DNA of 6,864 bases. It comes from Pararhodospirillum photometricum DSM 122 (GTDB taxonomy: Bacteria; Pseudomonadota; Alphaproteobacteria; Rhodospirillales; Rhodospirillaceae). Shown here piece after piece: positions 5,953 through 6,864 of the stretch. How positions within the stretch are numbered: position 1 is the first letter of the stretch; the number at the start of each line of letters is the position of its first letter. The notes under the pieces are model-generated. The model saw only the letters and a program-made list of their open reading frames with translations, did not search any database and was not told the DNA's origin. The position numbers were made by a program, and so were the translations under genes. The stretch covers positions 2,659,724-2,666,587 of the forward strand of contig NC_017059.1 in NCBI RefSeq assembly GCF_000284415.1, given 5' to 3'.

Positions 5953-6004
5953 CCTTCCCAGGACCGGAGGGGTCTGGGGAGGCCCCGCCTCCCCGGCCTT
6001 CTCT
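5953..6004 (+). repeat. Intergenic GC-rich palindrome, copy E, between folB and uvrC
   Basis: The arms CTGGGGAGGC (5974-5983) and GCCTCCCCGG (5987-5996) flank a CCC loop and pair fully in RNA if one U-G pair is allowed. The left flank (TCCCAGGA..GGAGGGG) and right flank (GGCCTTCTCTT) match copy C and, on the opposite strand, copy A. It lies 44 nt after the folB stop and 36 nt before the uvrC start. It could be a weak terminator, since the downstream T content is interrupted. If so, uvrC depends on read-through or on its own promoter. Confidence 0.75.
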
Positions 6005-6031
6005 TGCCCTGCCTCCCTTTTGGTTCAAGCC

Positions 6032-6864
6032 ATGGAAGACCTCTCCCCGCCCCTGATCGGCGCCGACCTGATCCGCTCCCAGTTGCGGTTGTTGCCCATG
6101 AGCCCCGGCGTCTATCGCATGATCGACACCCGCGGCGATATTCTGTACGTGGGTAAAGCGCGGGAATTGCGTCGCCGGGTGACGTCCTACACCCAAACCC
6201 ATCGCCTGCCGATTCGGCTTCAGCGCATGGTGGCGCAAACGGTGGCGCTGGAGATCATCACCACCCACACCGAGGCGGAAGCCTTGCTGCTGGAATCGAA
6301 CCTGATCAAGCAGCTCAAGCCGCGCTACAATATTTTGCTGCGCGACGACAAAAGCTTTCCCTACATCGAGATCACACCGGGCCACCCCTTCCCGCGCATT
6401 GTCAAGGTGCGCGGCGGCCGACCGCAAGGTGGCAGCCACTTCGGCCCCTTTGCCTCGGGCCGTGCGGTCAACGATACCCTGTATGCGCTGCAACGGGCGT
6501 TCATGCTGCGCACCTGCACCGATAGCGTGTTCGCCAACCGCAGCCGCGCCTGTCTGTTATATCAAATCAAGCGCTGCTCCGGCCCCTGCGTTGAGCGCAT
6601 CAGCGCGGCCGAGTATGGGGCACTGGTAGAAGAGGCGCGGGCCTTTTTATCGGGCAAAAGCACGGCCTTGCAACGCGAACTAGCCCGGCGCATGGAAGAG
6701 GCGGCCGCCGCCTTGGCGTTCGAGGCGGCGGCGGTGTTTCGCGACCGCATCAAGGCCCTGACCAATGTTCAGGGCCACCAGGACATCAACCTGCCGACTC
6801 TGGGCGAGGCCGACATCGTGGCCTTGCACGCCGAGGGCGGGCAGACCTGCGTGCAGGTGTTTTT
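6032..6864 (+). CDS. uvrC: UvrABC system protein C (excinuclease subunit), N-terminal part; 3' end outside window
   Basis: Nuclease of nucleotide excision repair that cuts the damaged strand on both sides of a lesion after UvrA/UvrB loading. The 277 visible codons are under half of the usual 600-plus. The GIY-YIG nuclease domain, which makes the 3' incision, is at about 22-100: GVYRM (26-30), [12 protein letters not shown] (39-50) and [13 protein letters not shown] (81-93), followed by the conserved [16 protein letters not shown] (97-112). Cys162, Cys174, Cys182 and Cys186 have the 12-8-4 spacing of the [4Fe-4S] ligands reported for E. coli UvrC. The UvrB-binding UVR motif spans about 207-246, with [14 protein letters not shown] at 230-243. 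The RNase H-like 5'-incision domain and helix-hairpin-helix repeats would lie beyond the edge. ATG 6032 fits the family N-terminus, but no clear ribosome binding site precedes it (TTGGTTCAAGCC). Confidence 0.97.
   Translation, partial: MEDLSPPLIGADLIRSQLRLLPMSPGVYRMIDTRGDILYVGKARELRRRVTSYTQTHRLPIRLQRMVAQTVALEIITTHTEAEALLLESNLIKQLKPRYNILLRDDKSFPYIEITPGHPFPRIVKVRGGRPQGGSHFGPFASGRAVNDTLYALQRAFMLRTCTDSVFANRSRACLLYQIKRCSGPCVERISAAEYGALVEEARAFLSGKSTALQRELARRMEEAAAALAFEAAAVFRDRIKALTNVQGHQDINLPTLGEADIVALHAEGGQTCVQVF

Noticed and set aside
1..6864. Search for a defence, mobile or secretion system, tRNA/rRNA genes or an integrase
   Set aside because: All clearly coding stretches are accounted for by metabolic, regulatory, RNA-processing or repair genes. 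No tRNA-like cloverleaf, transposase or integrase motif or att-type duplication was seen.

Overview
The window is GC-rich (well above 60% by eye), with GTG starts, G/C-ending codons and tightly packed genes. The proteins look alphaproteobacterial. The order pterin reductase - dihydroneopterin aldolase - uvrC and the repeated short GC-rich intergenic palindromes suggest a Rhodospirillum-like (Rhodospirillaceae) chromosome. That placement is inference from overall look, not from a database match.

Left half, all on the minus strand, so read right to left: a glutaryl-CoA dehydrogenase (gcdH-like, 2567 to 1380), a TetR-family repressor (1301 to 708) and the first half of an old-yellow-enzyme ene-reductase (568 to the left edge, cut by the window). 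The repressor and ene-reductase form a NemR/NemA-like pair. The repressor has a Gly-Cys motif where NemR has its redox-sensing cysteine. A perfect palindrome GGACC-N4-GGTCC, whose core matches the NemR box as I recall it, lies 20 nt upstream of the reductase start.

Middle: a 467-bp divergent intergenic region (2568-3034) with no convincing gene. It holds a terminator-like hairpin with a T-run that has no upstream plus-strand gene, and a hairpin-rich stretch that is probably the leader of the next gene. That gene is an RhlE-type DEAD-box RNA helicase (3035-4567) with a repetitive Arg/Glu/Pro/Gly tail built from 42-bp and 39-bp in-frame repeats. It is followed by a strong rho-independent terminator.

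Right half, plus strand: a pteridine-reductase-type SDR (4662-5462) and a dihydroneopterin aldolase (5487-5909) form a two-gene pterin/folate unit. After a palindromic spacer comes uvrC (6032 to the right edge, cut by the window), with the GIY-YIG nuclease domain, a four-cysteine cluster motif and the UVR motif visible.

A family of related GC-rich palindromes (core arms CTGGGGAGGC / GCCTCCCCAG) occupies five of the six intergenic gaps, in both orientations relative to the flanking genes. I see no CRISPR array, tRNA, rRNA, transposase, prophage gene or obvious new multi-gene defence system. The genes are mostly housekeeping or stress-response, and the points of interest are regulatory and structural.
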